Origin: Prorocentrum cordatum
Taxonomy: Eukaryota; Sar; Dinophyceae; Prorocentrales; Prorocentraceae
NCBI GenBank assembly: GCA_963575745.1
Contig: CAUYUJ010016493.1
Span: 427,501 to 491,500, forward strand
Direction: 5' to 3'
Length of the DNA: 64,000 nucleotides
The translations under genes were made by a program, and so were the position numbers. Below are positions 19,200 to 29,145 of the stretch, piece after piece (positions within the stretch are counted from its first letter, which is position 1; every line of letters begins with the position of its first letter). The notes beneath the pieces are model-generated. The model was not told where the DNA came from. It did no database searches and worked only from the letters and a program-made list of their open reading frames with translations.

Positions 19200-20435
19200 G
19201 TGTCGCGTCGTGTTGTGGTGGTTGGATCTGGAGTACTCGTGTGTGTGTTGGAGACGGAGGGAGCCTGTTGAGTATCGGGTGTTGTGTTGGAGAGGGAGGC
19301 TGTTGAGTACTGGGTGTTGTGTTGGAGACGGAGGGAGTTGAGTAGAAGGTTATTTTCAAGTTCAGCTTGGGGAGGGAGCCTGTTGAGTATGGGGTGTTGT
19401 GTTGGAGAAGGAGGCTGTTGAGTACTGGGTGTTGTGTTGGAGACGCAGGGAGTTGAGTAGAAGTTATTTTCAAGTTCAGCTTGGGGAGGGAGCCTGTTGA
19501 GTATGGGGTGTTGTGTTGGAGAAGGAGGCTGTTGAGTACTGGGTGTTGTGGTGGAGACGGAGGGAGTTGAGTAGAAGGTTATTTTCAAGTTCAGCTTGGG
19601 GAGGGAGCTTGTTGAGTATCGGGTGTTGTGTTGGAGAAGGAGGCTGTTGAGTACTGGGTGTTGTGTGGGTGAACATCGCTCCGAACTTGGGCCCAAAAAG
19701 TCTTCCAAAAAAGAGCCTCAAAATTGAGTCCGGAAATCGTAGGAGTCCGATATAAATTCATATATAATCAGGGAGTTGAGTAGAAGGTTATTTTCAAGTT
19801 CAGCTTGGGGAGGGAGCCTGTTGAGTATCGGGTGTTGTGTTGGAGAAGGAGGCTGTTGAGTACTGGGTGTTGTGTTGGAGACGGAGGGAGTTGAGTAGAA
19901 GGTTCTTTTCAAGTTCAGCTTGGGGAGGGAGCCTGTTGAGTATCGGGTGTTGTGTTGGAGAAGGAGGCTGTTGAGTACTGGGTGTTGTGTTGGAGACGGA
20001 GGGAGTTGAGTAGAAGGTTATTTTCAAGTTCAGCTTGGGGAGGGAGCCTGTTGAGTATCGGGTGTTGTGTTGGAGAAGGAGGCTGTTGAGTACTGGGTGT
20101 TGTGTTGGAGACGGAGGGAGTTGAGTAGAAGGTTATTTTCAAGTTCAGCTTGGGGAGGGAGCCTGTTGAGTATCGGGTGTTGTGTTGGAGAAGGAGGCTG
20201 TTGAGTACTGGGTGTTGTGTTGGAGACAGTTGAGTAGAAGGTTCTTTTCAAGTTCAGCTTGGGGAGGGAGCCTGTTGAGTATCGGGTGTTGTGTTGGAGA
20301 AGGAGGCTGTTGAGTACTGGGTGTTGTATGGGTGAACATCGCTCCGAACTTGAGCCCAAAAAGTCTTCCAAAAAAGAGCCTCAAAATTGAGTCCGAAAAT
20401 CGTCGGAATCATATCTAAATTCATATATAATCATG
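19200..20435. repeat. 115-bp tandem repeat, about ten copies, in two blocks
   Basis: Each unit contains two GTTGAGTAYYGGGTGTTGTG-like words, a GGAGTTGAGTAGAAGG word and TTCAAGTTCAGCTTGGGG. The array is split into two blocks, each ending in the same 105-bp tail (19665-19770 and 20327-20435, with GGGTGAACATCGCTCC and AAATTCATATATAATCA). The period is not a multiple of three, so reverse-strand frames rotate and are not genes. Confidence 0.9.
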
Positions 20436-20574
20436 AGAAAGGGGGGTTCTTGGTGGGTTCAGAGCGCTATTCCTCTTTCTATATTTTTACAAGCCCGGGC
20501 GGCCGCAAAACCCCGCACCCCCCCCCCCCCCCAAACCGCCAAACCGGACTCCTGGGATCCTGGGGCTTTGGGAC

Positions 20575-21165
20575 CCTCCGGACGCCCATTGAAGCGGTCC
20601 CGAGTGCCTCAAGAGCGCTCCAAGACAGGCACAAAGCGCTCCAAGACGCCAAAGATAGCCCCAAGACAGCCTCAGGAGCCCCCAAGACGCCCCAAGCGGC
20701 CCCAAAGAAGCCCCCCAAGACGGCCCCGGGAGGCCGAAATGGTCAATTTTCCAATGTGTTTTTCGATGTTTTCTGCTTTCTCGCCATTTTAGCTTTCCGA
20801 CGCTCCAAGACAGAACTAGAGGCCCTCAAGAGCGCCCCAAGATGGCCCGGGGGGCCCCCAAAACGGCCCCAACACGGCCCCAAGACGGCTCTGGAGCGCC
20901 CCGAAACAGCCCAAGAGGCGCCCAAGAAGGCCCAAGAGGGCCCCGAGAAAGCTTCAAACGAGCCCCCACAGGGCGTTCAAAAGTACAAACATCTAACTTT
21001 CCGCCCCAAGTGGGCCCCAGGAGGCCCCAGGAGGGCCCCAAGAGGCCCCAAGAGGCTTCCAAAGGCCCCGAGGACTCCCAAAAAGAACCCACGAGGCCCC
21101 AAAATGGCTCTCCAAAAGGCAGCCAAAACGGCCCCCCAAGAGGCTTCAAAACTGCTGAATCGCCC
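20575..21165 (-). repeat. family H decamer array, copy 3 (inverted)
   Basis: GGCCCCAAGA-type units, the complement of the arrays at 11530 and 14120, with the AT-rich core at about 20735-20805. Confidence 0.65.
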
Positions 21166-21900
21166 CACTTGACCGCCACCTCCGGAACGGCTTCGCTGCG
21201 CTGCTCCGTTGTTTGCCAGACAGTGGCATCCCACGCAAAACACCAAAATGCTTGAAATCCCGGGTTCGCAACCAAATTCCCGGGAAATCGGTTGCGAACC
21301 CGAGATTCGGCACATTTCCCCGGAATTCGGTAGATGTCCTTAGCATTTCCAGAATCCGGTACGTTGCCTGCATGCTTGCTGCCCTATGCCCTATCGCATC
21401 CCAGAATAATCGTTCCATGGAGGTTTCACGAGGGCCCTTCCAAGTCATTAAGGAAACATTGTTTTCCACACGTGTTCGCACACATGCATCCGCCAAGTCG
21501 AGACAGCACGCCGAGACAGCACGCCGCCCCAATGCGTGCCTTACCTTACCTTACCTCATGATATTCCTCCCTTCGCCGCGCCTCCCTAAATCGTCCTCCA
21601 CTTCTTTCCCGCCCCTTCTGTCCGACGTTTTGTCTTTCCGGAGCCTCCACGGCCGCTCTCATCGCCGCTGATCGGTCCGCTGGGACATTCTCATGGAGTC
21701 CCAGTGGCGCGCGGACCAGCAGAGCGAGGGCGCGAGCAAGTAAGGTGCAGGTCCGGGAACTGGGCGCGAACCGGCCGCGGTTCAAAGACCGTGGAGGGCC
21801 GCGCTAGACGCCAACGCGCGCAAGGGTTGAAGGACCAAGGTGCATGGCGCGAAGCGCCAATGCAGTCTCGTATATATATATATATGTGTGTGTGTGCCAT
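21166..21900. other. no gene recognised
   Basis: Mostly unique DNA with short doublets (GAGACAGCACGCC twice, CTTAC four times near 21540). A (TA)n and (TG)n run lies at 21869-21895. Confidence 0.4.
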
Positions 21901-22151
21901 GGGCCTTAGTGGGGCCCGGAAACACCATGGCCGTTTTTTTTTCCACCGTTGTCGAAAAGTGTCTCTTGCAAATGGAAGCGGTAAAAGAAAACGGCGACCA
22001 GCAACAGCAAAAAAACGGCTCCGGGATTGGAGCCGGAACCGAGGAAAAACGGCGACAGAACCTGCAGAACACGGGGCGACGGCACCGGCCACAAAAAAGG
22101 CAAAGCGGAAGCGGTGACAAAAACGGTCTTGTCGTTTCCAGAGCCCACTGC
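21901..22151 (+). mobile_element. inverted-repeat element family D, copy 1
   Basis: Left end GGGCCTTAGTGGGGCCCGGA with AAACACCATGG; right end CGTTTCCAGAGCCCACTG, its imperfect complement. The interior is built of AAACGGCGAC / GGAACCG words. The copy at 30857-31101 has the interior in the opposite orientation. Confidence 0.7.
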
Positions 22152-22364
22152 AGTCATCCCGCACAGGAAGGCTGGGCAACCTTCCCAAGGGTACCCTTGC
22201 ATCCTTGCCCCTCCCGCCCATCCTTATAGCAACTCTCGCTGGATCGAAAAACGTTAACATGGGCCTCCAAGGCCCTTGCATCTTACCGCGCATCCTTTTG
22301 AACAAGTTGACTGCAATGAGGGGCAACAATAGGGGGGACTGGAATACGGGAGAATGCATCGACC

Positions 22365-22546
22365 TGGAATCGGCGATGCATCGCCGATAGATCGGCGATA
22401 TATCCCTGATAGTGAACCCGCACCTTCCTGGGCAGGCCAGGGCTATCGGGCCCCTATCGGCGACCCATGGGCGATTGGGGGGCGATGCATCCCCCCATCT
22501 GCCTATCCCCCCGTATCGTTGCCCCCGATGTAAGCCGTGGGCTTAA
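22365..22546. other. GCGATGCATCGCC-rich palindromic words, no gene
   Basis: Contains GGCGATGCATCGCCGATAG and ATCGGCGATATATC plus the left copy (22501-22542) of a 45-bp repeat that recurs on the other side of the element at 22547. I see no gene. Confidence 0.5.
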
Positions 22547-22701
22547 TTAAGTCGGGCACGTCCCTCGGGAATATTCAAAAATGATCAAAAAATAATATGG
22601 GGACGATTTTTGGATTATTTTTTGGGCATTTTGGGGGGCATGTTTTGCGTATTTTCTTTTTTTCGCTTAAGATCCCGCTTTAGGGGGACAGGCCCGACCT
22701 G
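22547..22701. mobile_element. MITE-like family A, copy 1
   Basis: About 155 bp, starting TTAAGTCGGGCACGTCCCTC and ending GGGGACAGGCCCGACCTGA, the inverse. It is flanked by two copies of a 45-bp sequence containing CGTTGCCCCC (22501-22542 and 22703-22765). Confidence 0.75.
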
Positions 22702-22739
22702 AGCCTATGCCTATCCCCCTTCCCCCTATCGTTGCCCCC

Positions 22740-22965
22740 AGTGTGAGCCCTGGGCCCCCTGCACAGCCCCGCCGCCGCTGCCGCGCCCGAGCGCCGCCGC
22801 GCCCAGGCCCGCCGCGGCCGAGCGCTGCCGCGGGGCGCTGAGCGCCGCCGGCTCGGCGGGCGCGCTCGCCGAGGGCCGAGCCCCCGCCCGCTGCGGGCCG
22901 TCGCCGCCGCGGCCGCGCGCCACGGCCGGCCTCCTGCACGTCGAGGACGAAGGAGCAACGCACAC
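22740..22965 (+). CDS. weak exon candidate, alanine-rich
   Basis: A + frame with no stop reads AAERCRGALSAAGSAGALAE and on to ATAGLLHVEDEGATH. GC is very high and the opposite strand is also open, so the call is weak. The only support is the non-repetitive residue mix. Confidence 0.15.
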
Positions 22966-23004
22966 ACGCCCATACTCATGCCCATACCCATATCCAAACC
23001 CATG

Positions 23005-23235
23005 CCCCCTCCTCCTCCTCTTCCTCCTCCTCCTCCTCCTCCTCCTCCTCCTCCTCCTCCTCCCTCCTCCTCCTCCTCCTCCTCCCCTCCTCCTCCTCCT
23101 CCCCCATTCCTCCTCCTCCTCGTCCGTCTCCTCCTTCTCCTCCTCCTCCTCCTCCCCCTTCTTTTCCTCCTCTCCTCCTCCTCCTCCTACTCCTCTTCCT
23201 CCTCCTCCTCCTACCCTCCCTCTCCTCCTCTCCCA
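23005..23235. repeat. (TCC)n microsatellite
   Basis: About 230 bp of CTC/TCC, imperfect after 23100. Confidence 0.95.
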
Positions 23236-23457
23236 TGCACTTTTCCACCCTGGGTGCGGATTGTCGGACCGCGGGGAAGGCTCCCGTTCGAGCGGGGCCC
23301 CCATCCGACAACACGCGCCATAGCTCCCTCCTTTTCTCGTCGGGTCTTCGACCTATACGTAAAGTGTTCCGAGGATCTACGGAGCATTCGATGTAGTAGA
23401 TTGGACGAGCATTTCAATTGCGAAGGCCTTACGGTCGGTGCCGCCGACCCTGAAGGG

Positions 23458-23479
23458 AGACGACGACGACGACGACGAC

Positions 23480-23510
<31 letters not shown>

Positions 23511-23524
23511 GCAACGGCAGCGGC

Positions 23525-23556
<32 letters not shown>

Positions 23557-23560
23557 CGCT
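23458..23560. repeat. (GAC)n microsatellite
   Basis: About 100 bp of GAC/ACG with AAC and GGC interruptions. Confidence 0.95.
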
Positions 23561-23584
23561 GACGTGGGCCAGAGTCCTCAGGGA

Positions 23585-23890
23585 TGCTTCTTGAGGTATC
23601 TTTGGACTTGGAAGCCTCTTGGGGGCCTCTTGGGAGCCTCTTGGGGGCCTCTTCGGGCTTCCTGGGGACCTCTTGTGGGCCTCTTGGGGCCTCTTGGGGC
23701 CTCCTGGGGGCCTCTCGGGGCCGAGGGCTCGAAATGTCCGCTCTGGTCCCCCGTCAGGGCACGCTCTCGGGGCCGTCTAGGGGGCCCCTTGGACCGTCTT
23801 GGAGGCGTTCGGAGCTGTCTTGGGGTCCTCTCAGGCTGTTTTGGGGTCCCCTTGGAGGCCTCTTGGGCCGTCTTGGAGCGATCTTGGGGG
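23585..23890 (+). repeat. family H decamer array, copy 4
   Basis: CTCTTGGGGGC / CTTGGGGCCT units over about 300 bp. The AT-rich core is not clear in this copy. Confidence 0.55.
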
Positions 23891-23974
23891 CTATCGTAGA
23901 TTGGACGCGAATTTCAAGTTTGGGGTGAATGAATTCTGCTGTCGATCTCCTACTCGAGCATCCGAGGAAGAAAA

Positions 23975-24081
23975 GAACGGCATAACCATTCACTTTTGGA
24001 GCTCCGGGCGGACTTCTTGGATCGGCGCTGGGCCCCCACGGGCGGAGCGCGGACCGTCGAAAGCTAAAGGTTATGCCATTG
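23975..24081. mobile_element. foldback element family C, copy 2
   Basis: Starts GAACGGCATAACCATTCAC, contains GGAGCTCCGGGCGGACTTC and CTTGGATCGGCGCTGGGC, and ends AAAGGTTATGCC. It is shorter than copy 1 and lacks most of the right arm. Confidence 0.65.
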
Positions 24082-24249
24082 TTTGGTTCCTCCAAGCTGG
24101 GCGCCGAGTCCGCCGCAGCCGGCTCCTGCATGGGGAGTGGGGGCTGCCTCGCGGCGCGGCGAAGAGCGCGTGCGGCAGGGTAAGATCAGGGAGAGAGTGA
24201 GGAGGGAGGAGGAGAGAGGAGGAGCAGCAGGAGGAGGAGCGAAGGGCAG

Positions 24250-24570
24250 GGATGATGATGGTGGTGACGGTGATGGTAATGATGAGGGTGCGGGTGAGAG
24301 TGAGGATGAGGATGAGGATGAGGATGAGGATGAGGATGAGCATGTGGATGAGGATGAGGATGAGGATGATAAGGATGATGAGGATGAAAATGAGGATGAG
24401 GATGAGGATGTGGATGATGATGCTGATGATGACGATGATGATGATGATGATTGTGGTGGTAGTGGTGATGATGATGGCGACGATGACGATGACGATGATG
24501 ATGGTGATGCTGATGATGCTGGTGATGAGCGTGATCATAATGATGATGGTGGTGATGATGATGGTGATGG

Positions 24571-24626
<56 letters not shown>

Positions 24627-25170
24627 GCGATGCTGATATTGGTGGTGGTGATGGTGATGCTGATGATGATCGTGATCATGATCATGATCGTGATGATGAT
24701 GGTGATGATGATGAAGATGGTGATGATGAATATGCCGATGACGATGATGTTGATGGTAATGACTATGATCATGCTAATGATGACGGTTGTGGCGGTGACG
24801 ATGACGATGATGATGATGATGACGATGAATATGATGACGATGTGGATGTTGATGGTGGTGTTAATGATGGTCGTTGCGATGTTGGTGATGCTGATGATGA
24901 GTGTGATGATGTTGATGATGCTGGTGATGAGGATGGTAGTGATGGCGATGGCGATGATGATGGCGATGATGCTGATGACGACGATGATGATGTTGGTGAT
25001 CCTGTGATGTTGGTGATGGTGGTGATGACTATGTCGATGGTTGATGGTGAGAGCTATGATGATGATGTTGATGGTGATGATGATGACGACGCGTACGATG
25101 ACGATGGCGATGACGATGAGGATGATTGTGATGGTGATGGTGATGGTGATGACGATGGTCATGGGGAGGA
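24250..25170. repeat. (GAT)n trinucleotide tract, about 920 bp
   Basis: Almost unbroken GAT/GGT/GAC trinucleotides in one register. Read as GAT it gives poly-Asp, as ATG poly-Met, and in the complement poly-Ile. All frames are open, so none is evidence of a gene. Confidence 0.95.
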
Positions 25171-25244
25171 GGAGCGCGCTACTCGTGTGCAAGATTGTGT
25201 AAGGAAGACGGTGTCAAAGTCGCGAGTCTCTCGACCGATGGCCA

Positions 25245-25352
25245 GGCGCCGCGACGAACCCCCCCATCGTGGTGGACGACGCGTCCACGTCCGGGTCCAC
25301 GCTGTTCCTCGTGGGCGGGGACTTCGAGGAGTTCGTGACCACGTCCGTGCAG
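25245..25352 (+). CDS. candidate exon
   Basis: Exactly 108 bp (36 codons, phase 0) between GATGGCCAG and GTGCAG|GCGGG (GC donor). It contains PPIVVDDASTSGSTLFLVGG and DFEEFVTTSVQ. The pattern of short hydrophobic strands and acidic turns looks like a folded extracellular or beta-rich domain, but no family is recognised. It follows the GAT tract directly. Confidence 0.4.
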
Positions 25353-25439
25353 GCGGGTCGGCGGATCCCCCCCCTTCCCCTGCCCCCACCTTCCGGGCGG
25401 CCTGAGGACTGGGGCCGCGTGGGCTCATCCACTACGAGG

Positions 25440-25562
25440 TAGAGGGAGAGAGAGAGAGAGAGAAAGGGAGGGAGAGAGAGAGAGAGAGAGAGAGCGGAGG
25501 AGCATACATAGCACACAGACGACGACGAGAAGGAGGAGCAGGAGACAGAGAGAGGGTGAGGG
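25440..25562. repeat. (GA)n microsatellite
   Basis: GAGAGA runs at 25446-25495 and more degenerate GA/GGA to 25560. Confidence 0.9.
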
Positions 25563-25689
25563 GGTAATTGCGCCTGTGCTCGCAATGGAGACTGTGATGG
25601 TCACGGCGACAGGAGGCTCGCACTTGAGGCGCGCGATGGCAATTGAGGGCATGTGCATCTTACGAAAAGCTGTCTCCAGACCCTTATCA

Positions 25690-26045
25690 GAGCGTCCCGG
25701 GGGACTCGTGAACGGCCCTACACGTCCTCAGTATCCGCCTGCCCTCGGTGAACCCCGGGCTGTCTGGGCGGCGCGGGCGGGCCTTCTGAGGCGGCTCACA
25801 CGCTTCCTTGCCCTTCTCCGAAGCCGCAGACGGCCTTTCAGAAGACTGGAGGACTTCTGAGAAGCCCCGCCGCCTTCTGAGACGGCCTCTCCCCTCTCGC
25901 TTCCGTCCTTGGCGCGACGCCGAGTTGGGTCTTCGGGCCACGGCTCGAGTCTCCGGCGGCCGTTCGGGACGATCCGGGCCCCACCCGCACGCTCTCGGCG
26001 AGGCGCAGCTACCCGAAAGCCCCACGAGGCGGGAAGAGAAAAAGC
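25690..26045 (+). repeat. family N repeat, long copy
   Basis: Contains GACTTCTGAGAAGCCCCGCC, then GCCTTCTGAGACGG, then GAGTCTCCGGCGGCCGTTCGG and CTCTCGGCGAGGCGCAGC. The last two also occur, inverted, at 41540-41660, which extends the family beyond the CTTCTGAGAAG core. Confidence 0.7.
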
Positions 26046-26061
26046 GAGAACCGAGAATCAG

Positions 26062-26220
26062 GAGAGGAAAACACACCCAGACATAATTAACCCTCGATTC
26101 CCCAGAAAATATTGGAAACTATGGGAAGTGGGGTGGAAGACAGAAACCCTGAAAATATTTGAAAGTATTGGGAATATTTTTATTTGGGGGTATTTATTTG
26201 TGTGTCCTGGGGCCCCTTCA
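26062..26220 (+). mobile_element. introner-like element family F, copy 2
   Basis: Preceded by AATCAG, starts GAGAGGAAAACACACCCAG, has GAAAATATT-like units, and ends GGGGCCCCTTCA. The terminal G of the acceptor is missing, so this copy is probably not spliced. Confidence 0.65.
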
Positions 26221-26243
26221 AAGACGCCCGAACACCTCGAACC

Positions 26244-26407
26244 TTAAGTCGGGCATGTCCCTCTACAGGAGGAATATTCAAAACTAGCATCTCAAGCACA
26301 TAGTCTGGGGACGGTGTTTGATGATGTCTGGATGAATTTGGGGTACGTCTGACCCTTTTTTTGTTTCCCCTCCAAACACCGCCTGTAGGAAGACATGCCC
26401 GACCTAA
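26244..26407. mobile_element. MITE-like family A, copy 2, with 8-bp target duplication
   Basis: 164 bp from TTAAGTCGGGCATGTCCCTC to GACATGCCCGACCTAA. The exact 8-bp CTCGAACC lies immediately on both sides (26236-26243 and 26408-26415). The interior is AT-rich with no frame of note. Confidence 0.85.
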
Positions 26408-26524
26408 CTCGAACCACAAGCTCCCAAGCTTTCCCCCTTGGCGCTTCGCCGGCTGCCTGCAGCTGCTCGAGCAGTTCGCGTCTCGCCCTCGCCTTCCTGC
26501 ACCAGCGGCAGGGGGACGGCCCTC

Positions 26525-26670
26525 GGGCGGGGCCAGGACGAGGATACAATCCCTTCCAGAGCGTGCGCTCTGAGAAGGCCGCGGCGGCCGAGGCGTCCTC
26601 CAGAGCCGCGGGACCTCAGAGATCCTCGATCTATCCCCACCCGATTCTATCCTCGTGTCCGGGCTTCGTC
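26525..26670 (+). repeat. dispersed repeat family I, copy 2
   Basis: Shares with 12010-12175 the order CCTTCCAGAGCGT, GCTCTGAGAAGGCCGCGGCG and CTCGATCTATCCCCACCCG. Confidence 0.6.
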
Positions 26671-26734
26671 TTGGGCCTCCCCTGGAGAGGCGAGGGGGCA
26701 GGTGTTTCTGCTCCTCGTCCTCGCTCTGCTCCGC

Positions 26735-26925
26735 GGCTGGTGCCTCGAGTGGTGGAGCCCCCATCGGCGGGGAAGCTGGTACTGCTAAGCATCGGCGCGC
26801 TGGCCCCTGGTAGGGCCCCGAGCGCAGGCTCGCGCTCGCGCTCGCGACGACTCCGGCCCAGGCCTCCCGCGCCCTCGTGCTCCGTCAGCCCGCGGGGCCC
26901 CGGGGCACTCGACCAGGAACACTCG
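26735..26925 (+). CDS. weak exon candidate
   Basis: A + frame reads VPRVVEPPSAGKLVLLSIGA and, after basic and Pro-rich residues, GALDQ up to CGACCAG. Composition is gene-like, but there is no domain and the boundaries are guessed. Confidence 0.2.
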
Positions 26926-26936
26926 CACGGATCTCG

Positions 26937-27090
26937 TCGTCGTCGTCGTCGTTGCCCTCCCTCCTCCTCCGCGAGCTGTCCCTCCCTCCTCCTCCTCCTC
27001 CTCTCTCCTCCTCCGCCTCTCCTCCTCCTCCTCCTCCTCCTCCTCCTCCTCCTCCTCCTCCTCCTCCTCCTCCTCCTCCTCCTCCTCCAG
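26937..27090. repeat. (TCG)/(TCC)n microsatellite
   Basis: Short TCG run followed by about 130 bp of CTC/TCC. Confidence 0.95.
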
Positions 27091-27134
27091 TCCACAAGAA
27101 GCCTTCCACGGGAAGCCCAACCCTGAGGCCCCAG

Positions 27135-27265
27135 GGCGCCCATCGATGCCTGGTGTGGGAGCGCCACGCCTACCACAGCAGAGCCATCGGAACCGAAGAA
27201 ATCCAGGGTCAAACCGTCGAGGCGAGCAGGGCGCACGCTCTGCCCACGCAGGCGAGGCGTCGGCA
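27135..27265 (+). repeat. family L repeat, copy 2 (protein-like)
   Basis: The + frame reads LVWERHAYHSRAIGTEEIQG and then EASR, matching the - strand copy at 4404-4560. It may be a mobile-element coding relic. Confidence 0.4.
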
Positions 27266-27294
27266 GCCGCGGCGGGCGCCGGATAACCTGAAGC

Positions 27295-27455
27295 TTAAGT
27301 CGGGCCTGTCCTTCTACAGGGGGAATATTCAGAAATAGTCAAAAAATAGTCAGGGGACTATGTTTCGAGCATGTTTGGGGCATCTTTTGAATATCTTTGG
27401 ACTCTTTCTTATTGTTCGTCCAAACTCCCCCTGTAGGGGGACAGGCCCGACTTAA
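27295..27455. mobile_element. MITE-like family A, copy 3
   Basis: 161 bp from TTAAGTCGGGCCTGTCC to GGACAGGCCCGACTTAA. The interior is AT-rich. No clean target duplication is visible because another element lies ten bases downstream. Confidence 0.8.
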
Positions 27456-27465
27456 TCTTAAGTCG

Positions 27466-27699
27466 TCAAGCGGTGGCGAAGCGTCCTGGCTCGCCTATAG
27501 GCCTACCGAAGACTGTTCTGAGAACCTGTTGCGGTTTCCACGACATGTTCTTAGAACATTTCTGGCGGCGTCTGTCTTGATTCATCACATCGGGTCTATG
27601 TTATAAGAACATTGTTCTTGTTATTAGAACATGTTTGGGTTCTAAGAACATGTCGTGGTAGGCCTATAGAAAGGTCGAGACGGTCGGTCCCTGCTCAAC
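27466..27699. mobile_element. inverted-repeat element family B, copy 1, nested in a family A end
   Basis: Starts TCAAGCGGTGGCGAAGCG and GCTCGCCTATAG; ends CCTATAGAAAGG, then GTCCCTGCTCAA. Immediately outside lie CTTAAGTCG and CTTAAATCG, a 9-bp near-duplication that is itself the end of a family A repeat (followed by GGGCACGTCCCTCT). Internal words include GACATGTTCTTAGAACATTT and CTAAGAACATGTCG. Confidence 0.8.
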
Positions 27700-28468
27700 T
27701 TAAATCGGGCACGTCCCTCTCGAACGAAGCCGCCAAACGCCGAATGCGCGTGGGCGGAGAAAAGAAGGGCGACTCGCCAAAGCCGTGCAGCAGCAGACAA
27801 TCATGCGCCAAACGCGTGTCCAGAGGGCCCGGATGCGCCAGATGCGCGCCGCCGGGAGCGCGCAAGCAGGGGGAAGGGGAGGACGACGCTGACACGCCAA
27901 AGGCGTGCCCAAGTGGCCGGACGCGCCAAATGCGCGCCGTGAGGGCGAGGGGGAAGGAGGAAAATGATGATAAATGTGTTCTATCCGCCAAAACGCACAA
28001 ACCATGCAATACATATCATAAGTATTTCTTCTCCGCATCCAGTTGGCCTGGAAAGTTTGATGCTGACATCGTACCATTTGTTCTTGTCTCGGAGCGTGTC
28101 CATTAAAGCTTCCGAGCAAGGGAAACAAGAAGAAACAATTGATAACAAGTCTGCTGCCCATACTCTTCTTGGTCTCCCCCGCGCACGTTTGCAAGTCAGC
28201 GTAACCGGCATGAGACGATCAGGTTGAAGCGTCGCCGCACGTAGCGCCTGAGTGTTATAGCGCTCCAGCCAATATTTCCAAGTAGCTGAAGTTGTTGATG
28301 CAATCGTTGCGATGTGGAAGGTAGCTGTTGGCTATTCTCCAGAAAGGTTTTGTTTGGTATTCTAGAAATGAAGGAATGGGGAATGTTCAATATTTTCCTG
28401 AGGCATTCCGGTTGGAAGCTGTCCAATCGTCGTTTTCTGTTTTGTTGAACCATGCCGAGCTGAGGGGA
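27700..28468. other. no gene recognised
   Basis: The first 250 bp are rich in CGCCAAA / ATGCGCC words like those at 12200-12400. The remainder is AT-richer and unique. No convincing frame. Confidence 0.4.
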
Positions 28469-28622
28469 TACATGGCACGTCCCTCTACAGGTGGAAAATT
28501 CAAAAGTAGCCAAAATAGTCACGGGATAATCTTTCATCAATTTCTGACTATTCTTGGTCATTGTTTGACTCTTTTAATTTTTTCGCCCAAGCTCCGCCTG
28601 TAGGAGGACACGCCCGACCTAA
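28469..28622. mobile_element. MITE-like family A, copy 4
   Basis: Left end degenerated (GGCACGTCCCTCTACAGG); right end CCGCCTGTAGGAGGACACGC followed by CCGACCTAA. GGATA occurs just outside both ends and may be the remains of the target duplication. Confidence 0.75.
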
Positions 28623-28959
28623 GGATAACCCAGGGGGAGTGGCGCATCTGCCTCACACTACCTTCGGGCCTGGATAACGAATGCAAGAGCACCCTCGAGG
28701 GCGCGAAGTTGTTCACGCTTCGCGATTCGGCTCCGGTTCCTCTTCATTTTCTTTTTATCCCCTGGGAGGCGGCGCGAGAGCGCGAGGTGATGCGCGCTTC
28801 GCGCAGCGCGAAGCGCAAAGTTTGGCGCCCTTGCTGATGCTACGCTGATGACTTCCTGATGTGGCACGACTGATCTCTGCAATCGCGAGAGCCCGAAAGA
28901 GAGATGAGAGGCGAGCCGTCGAAGACCATTCGTGGGCCACCTCCGCGAGCTTTCCCTCC

Positions 28960-29097
28960 CTCCTCCCTCCTCCTCCCTCCTCCTCCTCCTCCTCCTCCCT
29001 CCTCCTCCTCCTCCTCCTCCTCTCTCCTCCTCCTCCTTCCTCCTCCTCCTCCTCCTCCTCTCTCCTCCTCCTCCTCTCCTCCTCCTCCTCCTACTCC

Positions 29098-29140
<43 letters not shown>

Positions 29141-29145
29141 CTCGC
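28960..29145. repeat. (TCC)n then (TCG)n microsatellite
   Basis: About 140 bp of CTC/TCC followed by about 45 bp of pure TCG. Confidence 0.95.

Noticed and set aside
20340-20365. Possible spliced-leader relic (CTTGAGCCCAAAAAG on one strand)
   Set aside because: It lacks the conserved spliced-leader core and is part of the 115-bp array tail.
19476-20371. Repeated reverse-strand frames of 75-113 codons with TQHPILN-like words
   Set aside because: The 115-bp period is not a multiple of three, so the same words appear in rotating frames. They are shadows of a minisatellite.
24071-25405. Asp-rich, Met-rich and Ile-rich frames of up to 440 codons over the GAT tract
   Set aside because: All frames of a GAT repeat are open, so length carries no information.
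26671-26734. Hydrophobic stretch (FLLLVLALLRGWCLEWW) as a membrane segment
   Set aside because: It is in an alternative frame of the exon candidate at 26735, is short, and ends at a stop soon after.
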